Shown: one piece after another, positions 16,401 through 29,800 of the stretch
Position numbering within the stretch: the first letter of the stretch is position 1
Layout: the number at the start of each line of letters is the position of its first letter
NCBI GenBank assembly: GCA_013399875.1
Contig: VXAZ01001058.1
Span: forward strand, 982,692 to 1,046,691
DNA from: Gymnorhina tibicen
Taxonomy: Eukaryota; Chordata; Aves; Passeriformes; Artamidae
Direction of reading: 5' to 3'
Length of the DNA: 64,000 nucleotides
Position numbers and translations under genes: made by a program
Notes under the pieces: model-generated
Databases searched by the model: none
What the model saw: the letters and a program-made list of their open reading frames with translations, nothing else
Told to the model about the DNA's origin: nothing

Positions 16401-19400
16401 TAATCCAAATCAAGCAGTGGCAGTGGAACGGTGTGTTTGGAATAATTCTGTTTTCTCAGCAGAATACTGAGCCACAGCCTTAACCTTCCCAGTAGTTCAT
16501 GGCAGTTGCAGCTGAGTTATTTGATTAAAATATTATTTCTCCCAGCTACTTGCAAGTGCTGCAGCAGTGTGATTTATCCTCATTGTCAGCGTGTGTTTGG
16601 TCTCTCAGACAGAATGAACTCACCGTTCATTTGGCACTAATGCCAAGGGAACGACTGCACTCCAAAATAATGGAGCCTAATATGCAGCAAAACATTTTGC
16701 TCGTGCAGTTGCATATAACACACAATGGCAATCGTTTGGTGGCTCAGGGTGTCGGTCTGCTCCCCCTGGGAATGGGACTGGCAGGTTTTGTATCAGCCCA
16801 GAGTTATCCCCAGTCCGTGGAGGAGCTCGGTGTGTCCAAGGCCAGGGATGGAGATCTGAGCTCTGGGGTTACTCCTGTGCTGAGTGTTGTCACAAATAAA
16901 TGACAACGTACGTGTCCCTTTTTCCTGCAAAACCCGGCTTTCTCTGAATTTGGCCCGAAAAATGCTGGGGAGCTAAAGAGCTGGAACATGTCAATCGTGA
17001 GTTTTTAGGCAGCACTGAGAGTCGAGCGCCCAGTGTTGGGGCACAAAGGTCTGATTCCAGAGGTGCAGCACACGGCCAGTGTTCTTGACAGCCCCAGGGG
17101 GAGAGGGGAGCTCTGGTGAAATGAGGCCCTGGTGCCTCAGAAGAGACATGAAGGCTGTTTGTAGCCTGGCACCTCTCTGGCATTCTGCATTTCCCACATC
17201 TGAGCTCAAGGCCTAAGCCATTAGCGTCCTTCCACAGTGTCTTCGCAAAGCTTTTTAATTTTAATGACGTTTGCTTTTTCTTGCATTTCTTGACAAGATC
17301 CTGCCCCTTGACACATGTTGTTGAAAAGGTAGTTTTCACCTCTTGTGTATATGGATACTCAGTCACACATAAACCTTACTGTAATTTAATTTTAACACTG
17401 CCATAGCAACGTTTGACTTTTCTCATTTTAAGGAAAACCTCATTTATTTCTGATTAGTGGGCAGAGCAGTTCTAACCCTGGCCTGTGTTCCAGGGAAAAC
17501 TGAAAATAAACAAAGGAAAAGCAGGGAAAGCATCAGCAGCACATTCTCATTATTGCATTCATATTAAGGGGCTCTCTATTTTCCTCCCTCCCAACAGATG
17601 AAGCAACAAGGTTTTATTTAAAGTAATAAATAAATCTTGCTCCGTCCTTAATGGCTCTGAGTTAATGCCTTGAGGAATAATCTGACTTATTTTCTCTAAT
17701 TTTCTAAAGCAGAGCTGCAGCACAAATCTCTCCCACCAGTACAGCCGGATTGTCCCATCTTCCTCTGCAAACTGTGCACAGCTTGCTCCGAAAGCCTCCC
17801 CACCACACACGAGGGTGCCCCTGATCCTCCTGTTGGGGCAGGCGCCCGCCTCAGCTGTGAACTCTCCTGGCGTTTCTGACAGGGATAATTGTGGTGCTCT
17901 GGGGCACTTTTGGCCTTACCAAAAATAGATGGGAGGAGGGAGACGTGCATTTACAGGCACCACGAGGAGGGGGAGAACAGCATCTATTTTATGTGACAGC
18001 TTCTGAAAGAGCATCACAGAAGTGCCAGCTTCATCTCCAGGCTTTCATTTTTTTTCGCTTCCCATGATTAAATTTCTGTCTTCCCAGAAATCTCCCAGTA
18101 TCAAGACACATTAATGGCAGTCCTTGCACGCACGGTGTTTGTTTGAGTGGCAGCTGTGGGGGAGCAGGGATGGTTTTACACCGGGTGATGCCGAGCGACG
18201 CTTGGGGGAGGTGGCAGCGAGTCTGTTCTGCCTCCCTGTGCCTGCGAAGGGCAGCCCGGAGCCGGGCTGGGGCAGGTCCCTCCTCCTGCTCCTGCTGCCT
18301 CCTGGCAAAGTCCTGGCACGCAGCAGGAGAAAGGGCAGGAGCGGCTGCAGTGTGGCACAGCGTGGCCTGAGCCCTGCCTTCCCCTGGCTGAGCCCCAGCA
18401 CATCCTGCTGTTCTGTGCACCCTGCAGGAACAAGTGTTCTAATGTGGAAGGGACAGAGAAGTTCTCTCGTTTAGCTACAGCACAGTAACTAAACAGGTTC
18501 AGGATGCAGCAGGTAACCAGACAATGCTCCAGGGACACCTCGGAGCATTTCCCAAGGCTACGTGGTAAGAGATGTAATCAGTAAGAGATTAAACACAAAC
18601 CAGAGACTGAGCTACAGGCTCTGAGAAAGGCTTTAAACCTGCTCAGAACAGTCATTTCTAGCATCGTACCGAGGTGAAGAAGAGAGTGAAGTGGTGTTAA
18701 AAGACGATGAATATTCAGAACATGTAATGCTGATGTTCTCCTGTTGCAGCAAATGGTTATTAAGTTTGTCCATTGCCTCTTTGCTGTGCTGTCCTACAGA
18801 AAGAGATGCAGCTTTGTTGCCTGACTTGTGGTGCAGCCTGTGGAATAACACAGGGCCAAGACAGCCTCACTCAAACCACGTCACAGAGCGTGAGGTGCTG
18901 GAAATCCCGGGGTGTGGGCAGCCCTGCAGTGGTAGCTGTGCAGTGCAAGGTGTGAACACCTGTACAAGCAGGAATTGATGCAGTTTTTAATGTGATTTCA
19001 GGTGAATTCTTACTTACCTAAACCTATTCTTAAAAGCAAAAAAACCTGGGAAGAAGCTAGGAGCTGTAAGGGATGGCAAAGGCCACACTCAGGGATATCT
19101 GCTTTTGATGTATTGCTCAAGTTAATTAAAGCTTTGGTAACTCAGTTCACCTCTCTAAAATAGCCACTGAAATAACAGTGTGGCTTTTCAATGGCAGGGA
19201 TTAATTTTTGAAGCAGGAGAGGGGCATTTAGTTTCAATGGATGATGAAACTTGATGGAATCAGACAAATGAAATAAGTGACCTCTATCTGGCAAGGTTAT
19301 ACTTGTGGCTGGACTTGTGTCTTAAGCAGATCTGAAGTGCACAGGAATGGGAACTGCACGTCGGAAGCACATTAAAATATCATGGAAGGGGTGCCAGCAC

Positions 19401-22009
19401 TTGCTGCTGGAGCAGGAAGGGTTAAAGGGTGCTGCAGGGGGTGAATGCTCTTTCAGGTCAGGTGTCCACAACTGTGATTTCTCGGGGACCAGATGTTCTC
19501 TGCTGGTCTAATTAAGATGTATTATTTAATTTCAAACAAATGTTTTAAATGAGCTGAGTGGCAATGCTCTGGGGGAAGTGAATTTCTGGAGTCATTTTTT
19601 CAGGCACTGGACAAAACAAATGCTGGCCTACATTTTTTGGAAAGGATGTGACACTTCAAGTGCCCTCAATATTTGATACCTAAAATAGATGTCACAGGAA
19701 TGACACGGAATAATTACTTGATGAAAATGTGCTTCATTTGGAGAGAATTAAATTGCAGATGATTATCCACCCCTTTGGAAAATGTAGATTGTTTCTTAAA
19801 AAATTAGGAATCCTGGTTTTTATTACAGTTTGCTCTTATATCAGTGACTGTGAGACTTTTAATAATTAGCTGCTTTCCTCTAATATTCTCAATGCAGTTA
19901 AGGCCCTGGAAGGTGAAGGTTTTCCTTTGTGTCAGGCAGAATTAAAGGCACCGAGGAACACTGGGACAGGTACAGGGCTGTAGGGACCTGCTCTTACATG
20001 AGGTTTAAGTTTCAGACATGAAAGGAACTGGGCTGGGACCGACCAGACGGAGGAGGGTGGAAGTGAAATAAATTCTGGAGTGATGAAATTACTTTGGACA
20101 ACTTAATGAAAAAAAATGCTCAGATCCCAGTGAGCCATTAAATGACTGAATTCCACATGGAAGCACCCATCTCCTCTGACAAGCCTTTGACAAAACTGTT
20201 TCTTTATTTTCATGGGGAATGATTCCTGACCTAAAGATTAAAAAGACTGAGGGAAGAGAGGGACAGAACGAGTTATGAGCCCGAGAGACAGGAGAAAATA
20301 TGTTGGAAGAGAAGACTGAAGTGCTCATGCATTCACTGAACCTAAAGGGAGCATTTGCAGGTGTTTGGGTTGGTTAATACTCAGGCTAAATTGATGGGAA
20401 ATGATTTGCAGAAGAGGCACAAATACTTTAAAATCTTCCAGTATCCATTTTAACATTTTTCTTTTACAATTTTAAGTCCTGATATGGTTGTAGCAAACCA
20501 TCAACACTAAAGCAACTGCCTGGTGCCAGGCTGGAGCTCTGGGGTTCTGGAATGGAAACTCCAATGGCCAGCACCCCAAAAAATGGGAAAACTTACCCAG
20601 CATTAGTGTTCTTAGGGCAGACACTGGTTAGGCCTGAAGGAGAATGTAGAAACTAACTCTGAAAATTGGGATATGTGTGCTTTAAGGCTAATTAAAATGA
20701 AATCCTAACTCAGAAAGCTCCCATTGCACGTGGCTGGGTTTTGTCACACGCCACCAAATTGTCTCCAGTTCTGGGGTGACTGTGCCCAGAAAGGGACCAG
20801 CAGCGTGGTCCCCTTTGTACAGGTCCACTGCTTCCACAGTTCCCATGGATTCAATGGCAGAGTTAATTGCAAAATAAAATGCATGTAATTGGATTAATTA
20901 ACAGTACATTTCAAGGTCCTGAAATACAGAAGTAGCCGTGGGGTAAACGCACAATGTAGGTTTTTCCTGCAAACAGAACGAGTGCTATTTTTGGAGCTGT
21001 AGCTGCATCTCATCGAGGTGTGCTTTGCTTTAAAAGCTGCTTGGGTAGGAGTGGGGCTTTGACGGGGAAGATAAATACTATAATTAGGGCTGCAGGACAA
21101 CAAAAGGATTATTCTTACCTATAAAATCATTTGAGTGAAGTTGCTGGAAAGATAATTATACCCAAAACTGCTTGCATGAGTCTCATATTTTCCTTACAAG
21201 GACTTACAAGACTCATTGAATATTTATAGGCCTGGAACATAAGACTGGATGAAATTTAAAACATAAATCCCGTCGCAGTTTATGATGATGAAATTCCCTG
21301 CAGTTGTTGCCCCAACCTTTTAGCCTTCATGGCCAGGCTCCCTGTGGCAGAGCAGGAGCCCCTGTGATAAATGATCCCAGAGCTGACTGCCCTTGATTGA
21401 TGAGTGCTGCCTCCTCTGACGACTGCACACAGTCCTGAGGGCTCAGCTCACCACGCTTTGGGTTGTTTTCCCTTCTTTTCCTTCATGCATCCCTTGCAGA
21501 AGGGCTGTTTGTGCTTCTGCTACGGTTATCACATGCAAATGAGCATGCTGTTTCCCAGATGCAGATTTCATATTTATAGATTAAATACAGCCTGAAAAAT
21601 CATATGGTAATTACATTCTGAGGGTGTAGCAGAATTTCTCACTTGAACATATTTTGTTTTGCTGGGAATAGCACAAATTCCAGATCAATGTATTTATAGT
21701 TGCTTGAAGCTTGGTAATAAATGTATCAGGCTGCAGAAAAAGCTTCCTAATCATTACTATTACTAATCACCTACCATTAACTCAGTGCCTAGGCTTCTAT
21801 CCCACATTCTGTATTTGTTTATTTGCTTTTAAAAACCTGTTTTTCTCAGAAGACAACCACTACTGTTGGAAGGGGAGTGGGGGGGTGGCTAAGGATCAAA
21901 GCCAATCAAGCAGGTTATCAGAAATAAGCTGGCAGAGGAGATCTCTGAGAGGTTTTGAGAGGAACGGGACTCCCTGGAGTTGGCTCCATTCGTTCGAAAA
22001 GTCCTTTTT
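13471..22009. other. Intergenic region, right part; no gene recognised
   Basis: About 8.5 kb of mostly AT-rich non-coding DNA with mild GC-rich pockets (about 14100-14400, 18200-18420). An A-run lies at 13575-13588 in its left part, and a short hairpin followed by a T-run lies at 15463-15487. Several stretches (for example 15400-15780) look like constrained non-coding DNA by composition only. No ORF, RNA gene or clear transposon was recognised. Confidence 0.65.
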
Positions 22010-23721
22010 GGTTTTTATTGCTCATGAAGGTCCCCAGGCACGTGTTATGCTGAAAATCCACGCTGTGGGAGTTCCCCCTTCGGGGTCTGGTTTGCAGTGG
22101 CCAAAAGAGCCTCAGCAGTGCCCTGGGAGGGATCACTGCCCACGGGAGAAGGAGAGGTCCAGGGAAATGCTGCTCCTCCTGGGACAGCAGGAAAACCCAG
22201 CTGGAGGATTCAGCTGCAGTCTGTTCTGGGCTGGCTGGTGGCTCCTAAGCTGAGGAGTAGCAAAGCTGCACTTGCACCCCAGCATGGCAAAGGACGCACC
22301 AGGAATATTTAGGAAAAATGTGCTCAAAAGGGAGTGCAGCAATTCTTGGGTTTTAAATCAGGCTGGTTTTGCCCTTGGGGATTGTTATTGAAGGCAGAGC
22401 TGAGCAGCCCCAGCACGAAACAAGGAGGGAAATTTGGGAGAAATCAATATACAGCATTCAAACTGCTTTCTTGTTTACTGTTCCAGACTCTTGCAAAACA
22501 TCAAAACTAGAGAGGAAAGCTTAAAATACACAGTGAACTTCATTATTACAAAGAAAAGTCTGACACAACAGCCACTGGAGTCAACAGAAAACATTTCACA
22601 GGCTCTCCTTGGGGCAGGATCGAGACTATACAGAGCATTTTCCTAATAACGAGCAGTTGGAAATATGACCCTAGTTTTTTTTTTTTTCTCTAGGTGCAAG
22701 TCCTTTGATGACCAATTACAGACACAAAGATATGTCCATAAGCCCTGGGCTGACAGGGATGATTAGTGTGGACTTTAGGCAGAGATCAGTCTCACTTTAA
22801 GACAGCCTGCTGCATTATATTGCAATATATTCTGAAAAGCCACAAATAAGAACAAACAGTACCAAAACACACAGTAAATTGAAAATACCCCCCCATCCCT
22901 TTTTATAGGTCTCATAAATCTTTTCATAAATAAGTAAATCACAGAGGTACCAAAGGAACTGGCAGACTCAGAGGTAGTTTATGCAATGGAGCATCTCTTG
23001 TCTGTGAGCAGCCACTGCTCCCGGGCCCCGCACAGCCCTGGCACCTGAGCCAGGCCTGGGCCACCTCCTGCTCTGGTCCCAGGGTCAAAAATGTAGGCAC
23101 AGGAGTGCTGGGCCCCAGCAGCTGCTCTGCAGGGGCTGCAGGGGCTCAGGGGGCAGCACAGAACAGGCCCTGTGCTCCTCCCTTTCCCCAAGCACCAGCA
23201 TTCCCTTTGCTTTGTGTGGTGACGGTGCTGCCAGCAGCGCTGCTGCTCTGCAGGAAGCTGTCAGGTCAGTAACTGAGTGCTCTGTGTGCCCTCTGGGCTG
23301 GGGCAGCAGTGGTGCTGGGTACCTGGGCTGGTCAGGTGCGTGGAAGAGGAAAGGAAGCTGCTGCCGCGGGAGGTTGGGATGCAGCACGGGCAGGACAGTT
23401 CCCAAAAGCTCTGTGTGGTGAGAGCTCCCCTGCGTGCAGGAACTGCTCTGCCCTCGGGGGCCTCCCAGCCAACAGCCGGCTCTGCTCCAGGGTGTTGTGC
23501 CCACCTCACACTGAGCCTGGGCTGGGCTGAACGGGCACACAGGCACGGGGAGCTCAGCTGGGCGCCTGGGAGAGGCTGCAGCAGCTGAGCCCTTGGGATG
23601 TTTGAACAGAATAACAACGCAAGTCTGACTATTTTTCTGAAGAGAACCCAAGAGAAACCCACACCTCGTCACACTTCCATCACTAAAGTGCTCTCCTGGC
23701 TATCAGCTGCAGTCGTGCCAG
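22010..23721 (-). other. GLT1D1: Possible 3' UTR of GLT1D1
   Basis: Sequence downstream (leftward) of the GLT1D1 stop has no credible ORF. It includes a GC-rich pocket at about 23000-23590. The nearest canonical AATAAA on the - strand that I noticed is at 22014-22019, about 1.7 kb from the stop. The UTR could end earlier at a variant signal, so the boundary is uncertain. Confidence 0.3.
22014..22019 (-). terminator. Candidate GLT1D1 polyadenylation signal
   Basis: TTTATT on the + strand reads AATAAA on the - strand, downstream of the GLT1D1 stop codon. Variant hexamers, such as AGTAAA on the - strand near 22475, would give a shorter UTR. The choice between them cannot be made from sequence alone. 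Confidence 0.25.
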
Positions 23722-23868
23722 TCACTGGAGCCTCAGCACAAGGTTCTGGTAGGTTTTCCTTTCACCTTCCCACGAATGATGTTTCTTCATGTAATCTTTG
23801 GCCCTTGTTATAATTTCTTTTTCCATAATGGGGTCATTCATCAAACGCTTGGACAGCACAACAAACTC
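23722..23868 (-). CDS. GLT1D1: GLT1D1 last coding exon (exon 12)
   Basis: This exon encodes 48 residues plus TGA, starting [13 protein letters not shown] and ending LVLRLQ. The acceptor reads TATCTTTTTTAG|GAG on the - strand. It forms the C-terminal helical segment that packs back on the N-terminal half in GT-B enzymes. [12 protein letters not shown] corresponds to the conserved HSW..ER.TYQ stretch of the human protein. Confidence 0.93.
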   Translation of the reverse strand, partial: EFVVLSKRLMNDPIMEKEIITRAKDYMKKHHSWEGERKTYQNLVLRLQ

Positions 23869-26800
23869 CTAAAAAAGATAAAGAAATTAATCAATTAAAA
23901 TTTCCTTCAAAAAGTCCTAATGATACTGAAATAGCTGGGATCTGTCCAACTGTGAGCCAATAGATGAAGCTGTCCTAAGTCATTTTTCAAGGTCAATACC
24001 ATAATTTATTTATAAACAATGATCAATAAATAGTAATTTTATTATTTTACACAGCCCACCAACTAAGACATTACAACTCAAATACAATTCCAAGAGTGTT
24101 AAGACAAATGAGCAACAAATTTAATGACACAAAAATTGTCTGCCTACCCCATGGCTGGAAACCCAGGCTGGTTATAAATTAATTGCCTGGTCTGCATGGA
24201 GGACAACAATCAGATGTTTGATCTCATCTCAGCTAAACTTTTATCTCATTGCTGCTGCGACATCTTCAGTGAATTTCACAGTAAGATTAAAAAAGTCACA
24301 ACCTAAACACAGTGCAAAGATAAGAGCAGGCATGCGGCAGCAGGCTCTTCTGGAGGGGCTGCACCAGATACAGCAGGGTTAGCTCAACAAACACCAAAAA
24401 AAGTCATCTATTCCCTTTAACTTCACTGGGCAAAATACCAGAGCTCAAAGATCACAACTGTTCCTCTGCCTCTCTCTCATTTACTTCTAGGCAAGAGAAA
24501 CTGTGAACTTCAAACACGTGAAAGGAGATTTGATGTCTGAACTAATCTATTCTGAGCAGCTGGTCTAATTTTCTATCAAGAGACAACTTCCAATGCTTCA
24601 GCTTGATTACAAATGTGCTCAGATCTGTGCAAAATAGTGCCTTGGTTCAGCTCAGGAAAGCAGACAGCTCTTGTGTCAGTGGAAAATTAAGATAATGTAT
24701 TACTACACAATTGGTAGTGAAGATGAGTGCATGGGGACACGGGGGACAGAGAGGGTGGGAGAAGGAGATACATTATTTACACAGCCCGTCAGCTGTGACA
24801 GGAGATAAACAGGTAACACCACAGCTCACATCAGCATTAGCTTAAGCAGAAAACTAAACCTGAGAATCTAAGTACGCAGAGTGCCTAAATATCTCCATGG
24901 ATACGGACTGGGGGGTTAGCACAGAATGAGCTGTGCTGGGGCAGAGCTGGGCCGTGAGCCCTGCGCCCCGCGGCGCGGGGACATCCCGGTGGGCTCTGTG
25001 TCCAGCCCCCTGCCCGCCCGCAGCTGCCCTGCTGGGCTGAGTGAGCTGGCATTTCAGCCCCTTCTTGGGCCACGGCCCCAGAGCAGGGGTGGCAGCAGCC
25101 GAGGCTGTCAGAGCCGACCCCAGCTCCACGGACGCCTTCCTCTGCTCCCCCGTACGCAACTGGGAAGGTGGGAAAGTCTCGCCTGACTTAGGCTGGCTCC
25201 ATCCAATTGCCTGGATAATCACAGTAATAAATACTGTTCACACTGAACTACATTCCAACTTCAATTTTATGCTCCTGTGGAGGATTTTATTTAAAGTAAT
25301 GTTTAAAAATAATTTATGTAAATTACCTAAGAACAGAAGCAGCAATGTAACATTTCTTGACAGGTAGTCCTATTAGCATTCTTTTAAAATGTGGATATGG
25401 AGGACAAAAACTTGGAAACATGTAAATGATAGAAGAAATGAGATCCTTATTCATGGTTACAATACTTACAGCTGAGGATAATTTCAGGAAAAAATGCCAA
25501 ACTGAGTCCAAAGCATAAAATTTGAGAAACAGCAGGAGAGAGAAAAAGCAAATGGAAAAATACCAGGAGATGGAGAGTAAGGACTGCTCAGCTTTATCCC
25601 TACTTCTTCTCCTAATCCAATGTGACCACCCCCAAGTCACTCGCAATCCGACTGGAAGCCACTGGGAAGATTCACTGTGACTTATCTGGGTTTCGCCTCG
25701 TACCCTTGGAGCAGCTGGCTTAGCTTGTTTTCAGGTTTGGATGCTCAGCTTTAGATAGCAGTAACTTCATTTTTCAGGTGTCTCCCCTAACTACAAGTGA
25801 CTGGCATCTCAGCTGTGGGTTTGTGGTAAGTCCGAGGCCTGGACTGGCAGCATGCAGACACTCAGAACTCTGAGCTCTTTGGGAAAATCCAGCATTTCAT
25901 TCTGCTTTCCCAGAAGCCTGGGGTACGTGAAGTAATTACAGGGAGGTAACACGTCTCCAGCAGCTGTTGTGCTGGATCTGGGCAAGTGATATTTGCACAA
26001 ATCTTTATGCACTCCCATATTTTGTTGTAGATGGGAAGTAAGCTTCAGTTCTGGTGAAAGAGGGGTCAAATTCACAAACTGCCTCTCAGTTATCAAACCT
26101 AAGGGTAAGAATGCCAGCAGCCCAGATGAAGGAGGTGAGATTCGTGCTAGCTTGCTACTTGGGGCCATCCATATTTCTAATAAACCTTTATTCCCACACA
26201 GGAGTGGGTATAATTAATTTACAGGTGGCAGCAACACAGTGTAAAAGTTGAGCCTCAGCAGTCACAACCCAGAAAAAGGGGAGAAAATCATCTCCTGTAC
26301 ACCCAGAAGCACTCTTACATCTGCCCTTTTCAGGGGAAGTACTCCAGCACAAACACAGGCATTTTTCAATAGCAATATCCACAATACAGTTTTCTCCTGG
26401 CAAATTGACCAATCATCCTTAAAGAAAATGTCAACTCCTCTATCTAGTACCTAAAATAAATCCTGTGTAATATTTTGCAGAGACACAGGAACACAGGTAT
26501 CCAGGAGATAAAGCTGGAAAATGAGTGCACTGAGTAAAAAGAATGAATAATTCTTCAATTACCACGAGAGCTGCACCAGTGCCACAGCTCACACATAATG
26601 AAAATAGGATGCACGGTTAATATATTATTTATATAATGAAAGTAAGTCTGCAATTAAACCATTTCACAGCTTCAGCAGACAGAAGGACGTGATTCTTAAA
26701 CAGCAGCAGTGGCCCTGGGGAAGGCAGAGGCCAGGTGTGAGGGCAGAGCAGGGACAGCTGTACCTGGAGGCAGCTGGAGCCCAGCAGGAGCTGGCCCTGG

Positions 26801-29800
26801 GCACTCCCCAGGGCAGGGTTCCTGGGGAGCCTGAGCTGGGAATGCTGGCAGTGCCACGAGCGGGGTGTGAGGGGGCACAGGCCTGCCCACCTGGGCTGCT
26901 CTGGCCTGGAGCAGCCCTGGCCCAGGGATGTCACAGCAGGGCTGGTGCTCCCACCCCTTGCAGCGCTGCCTCTGCTCTCAGGGGCCGGCCAGGGCACGCT
27001 CGCTCAACCTCTGGCCATGCTTGGTCCCTCTCCTACTGGCTTCAAAGCTTATTTACCTCCTTCTCTTTATTTTAGGTCCTTCCGGGACCTTTTACAGACA
27101 TTGAACATACAATTTTGAAACTTAGTCTGCTGAATAACTCTTTGTGTCTTCCCTTTTAATGTAGTTTTGCATTATTTATTGCCCCATTCTTACCTCTTAC
27201 TTTTTTTATTTCAGGTCCCATTAACTCAGTGTCAAATATTCCATAAACTTGCAAATTCAAGCAGCAGCAGGATCAAACCATGATTTAAAAGTAGTGTGCG
27301 CAGTAATGTGCACAAATGATGGAGTGTGGGGAACAAAACGTTCCACAGCTTTCACTTTCAGATTAACTATTTCCATCCGAGTGCTGGCTCCAGTGACTGG
27401 CAGGGCTTTTGCTATTTCCAGCCAAATGCAAATGTTAAGGATGGCTACAATTAGACACAACATTTCCTACTTTCCTGTAAGCCACAAAAGCTCACTTCCA
27501 GCAAGAAAGAAAGAAAAAAGCCAACAGCACTCACAATTTAAAACAATTCTCATTGCATAATGGTCAATTAATATCCCTCTCATTTGGCTTTCAAAAGACA
27601 GCAGGCTCACCTGCTCCTGTCCAAGGTACCAGCACTGCAAAGCTTTCCCTCCTCAGATCAGAAACAACGGGAAAGAAGCAAATCCAAAGAGGATCCACCT
27701 TCCAGAAACACAACTTGATAGCATGCATTAATCGCACAGTCCACAAAGTAAATAAATAAGATACATTTCTACTTGGCAAAATTATCAAATGGTCTGTTCC
27801 AGTATGTTTTTTTAATCTGGAGTTGGATAAAACTCTGAGGGAATCTTTTTCTGAGAGTCATGTTCCACAGCATACATGAATATGTAACAGCAAAGCCCTA
27901 ATGCAGGAAAATACGTGAAATGAAAATTTCCAGCATTTAAATATGGGTAGTGTTCCCTCTCTCCTCACTCTTATTTAATTTCACTGAGACTTCATCCTAA
28001 CACTTGATTTAATTTTAGTCATTAATTTCTCTAACTGAGCAATATCTTATATCTAAAAATACTTTACATTAACACTGACTGCTAGAAATTATAGAAAATG
28101 TGTCGTCTGAAACTTGAGGCTCATTCTCTTTTGGTGAGCTACAGCTTGTCTAACACAAGTTCCTATTTCAGTTACTACTTGAAGGGAAATCTGACACATC
28201 CAGAGCATCTCTTGCAGGGCTCAGTTATGGAACCTTCAAACCCCAGAGCAACAAGTGGCTCTGAGCACTCAGACAAACATTCAGCAAGGCTGACACCTAG
28301 TACGAGCTCCCTGAACTGCAAACGGAGGGGAGGCAGCAGCACAGCTCCAAAAAGGAGAATCTGAGCAAAACTGCTGAGAGGAAAAGCCAAGTGTCCAGAC
28401 AGACACAAGCCTGCAACTGAAAATGAACCTAAGGGTCCGTGGTTTTCTTACCTGGGGATTTGAAAACAGCAGTCCTGTTTCCTTGTGTTTTATTATTGCT
28501 GCATTCCCAGGAATGTTCCTTGCCAGCACTGGAATTTCTAAATCCATTGCCTAGAGGAATACATAAAAAAAGGCAACAACAGTTTATAAGGATTCCTGGA
28601 TTTCGAGGTGCTAATGACAACAATTTTAACGTGAAAAGTAGAAACAATGACCCAAACGTCTTTCCTACCTCTCCAGTTTTTTAACTGAAAAATACCATGT
28701 CTAAGGTGATCTCCAGTGTGGAACTTCTTTGAAATATTTGCTTATAGTTCTGTTATTCTTGTAACTTTGAATACATTATCAGAGGCAAGCAATGCAGAAA
28801 GCCACTGGATAGCTGCTTCATCCTTTATTCTTTTCCACCTCAAAGTGGGCACTTTTGTTTCCTGTGCAAACTCCCAACACATGGCAGGCTTGAAGAGGAT
28901 AAAATTAAAGTTCAGCTCAAAGGTTGTTACCAACTCCTTCCCTTACCGTGCATGAGAAGATCAGTTCAGAGCACACAAGGCCAGGGAAGCAGCTGTTTTC
29001 TAGGTCTATTCAAACACATTTTCCCCAGATTTTCTGTAACGTGCAGAACTCGAGACTTGTGGGCAGTTCAACAACAGTGCAGGGACCTTGGAAGGCGCTT
29101 GGCACTTCCTGCTCAGTTCTGATTCCTGACACACAAAGCTGTGGGAAAGCTTTTGTTTTGAGATGCTCTGTGGGCACAGCCCTTGCTGGACTCGGAGCGA
29201 GCAGGGGCTGCAGGAGGGGCAGCGACAGCAGCTGGCTGAGCTCCAGCAGGAGAGCACAGGCAAGTTCTGCTCCCAGAACACGCTGTGCTTCCAAAGCACG
29301 AGATCTGCACAGCCCCTGGGACTCCTCAGAGAGCAGGGAACACGTCTGAAGGAGGTATTGGTGCGTGCCCATGGAAATAGGTGAGAAAGGAAGGGCGCTG
29401 GGGGTCTCAGCACACAGCGTTCCAGGCTGCTGCAGAAGCAGCTTCCACTCCAGGCCAGCAACCATTCCCCAGAGAGCACGGCTTCAGTTCTGAGCCTGCA
29501 AACCCTGGGCACTCAGCCCTGCTGCTCCTGCGTGTCCCCGTCTGAAGCTTTAATTACTATTGATGAAGTGGGAAGTCTGGAGATGCGCTGACTGTAAAAC
29601 AGAAATATTCACATTGTGCAATTATCCCAGCGTCAAACGAGGAAGAAATTCACTCCCCCAAATCTTCAAGCTGTTTCATACCGATTCCCTGTCACTCCAG
29701 AGTCAATGCATTTTTAATTGCTGTCATTACAGTCCTGCATGAGGAGCAATTTTGCTTCAGTCCACACAGCGAGGAACAAAATTCCAAGGAGAAGACCATG

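Noticed and set aside
23085..23672. 195-codon - strand ORF next to the GLT1D1 stop
   Set aside because: It starts after the GLT1D1 stop in a GC-rich 3' flank and is composition-driven. It does not continue GLT1D1.
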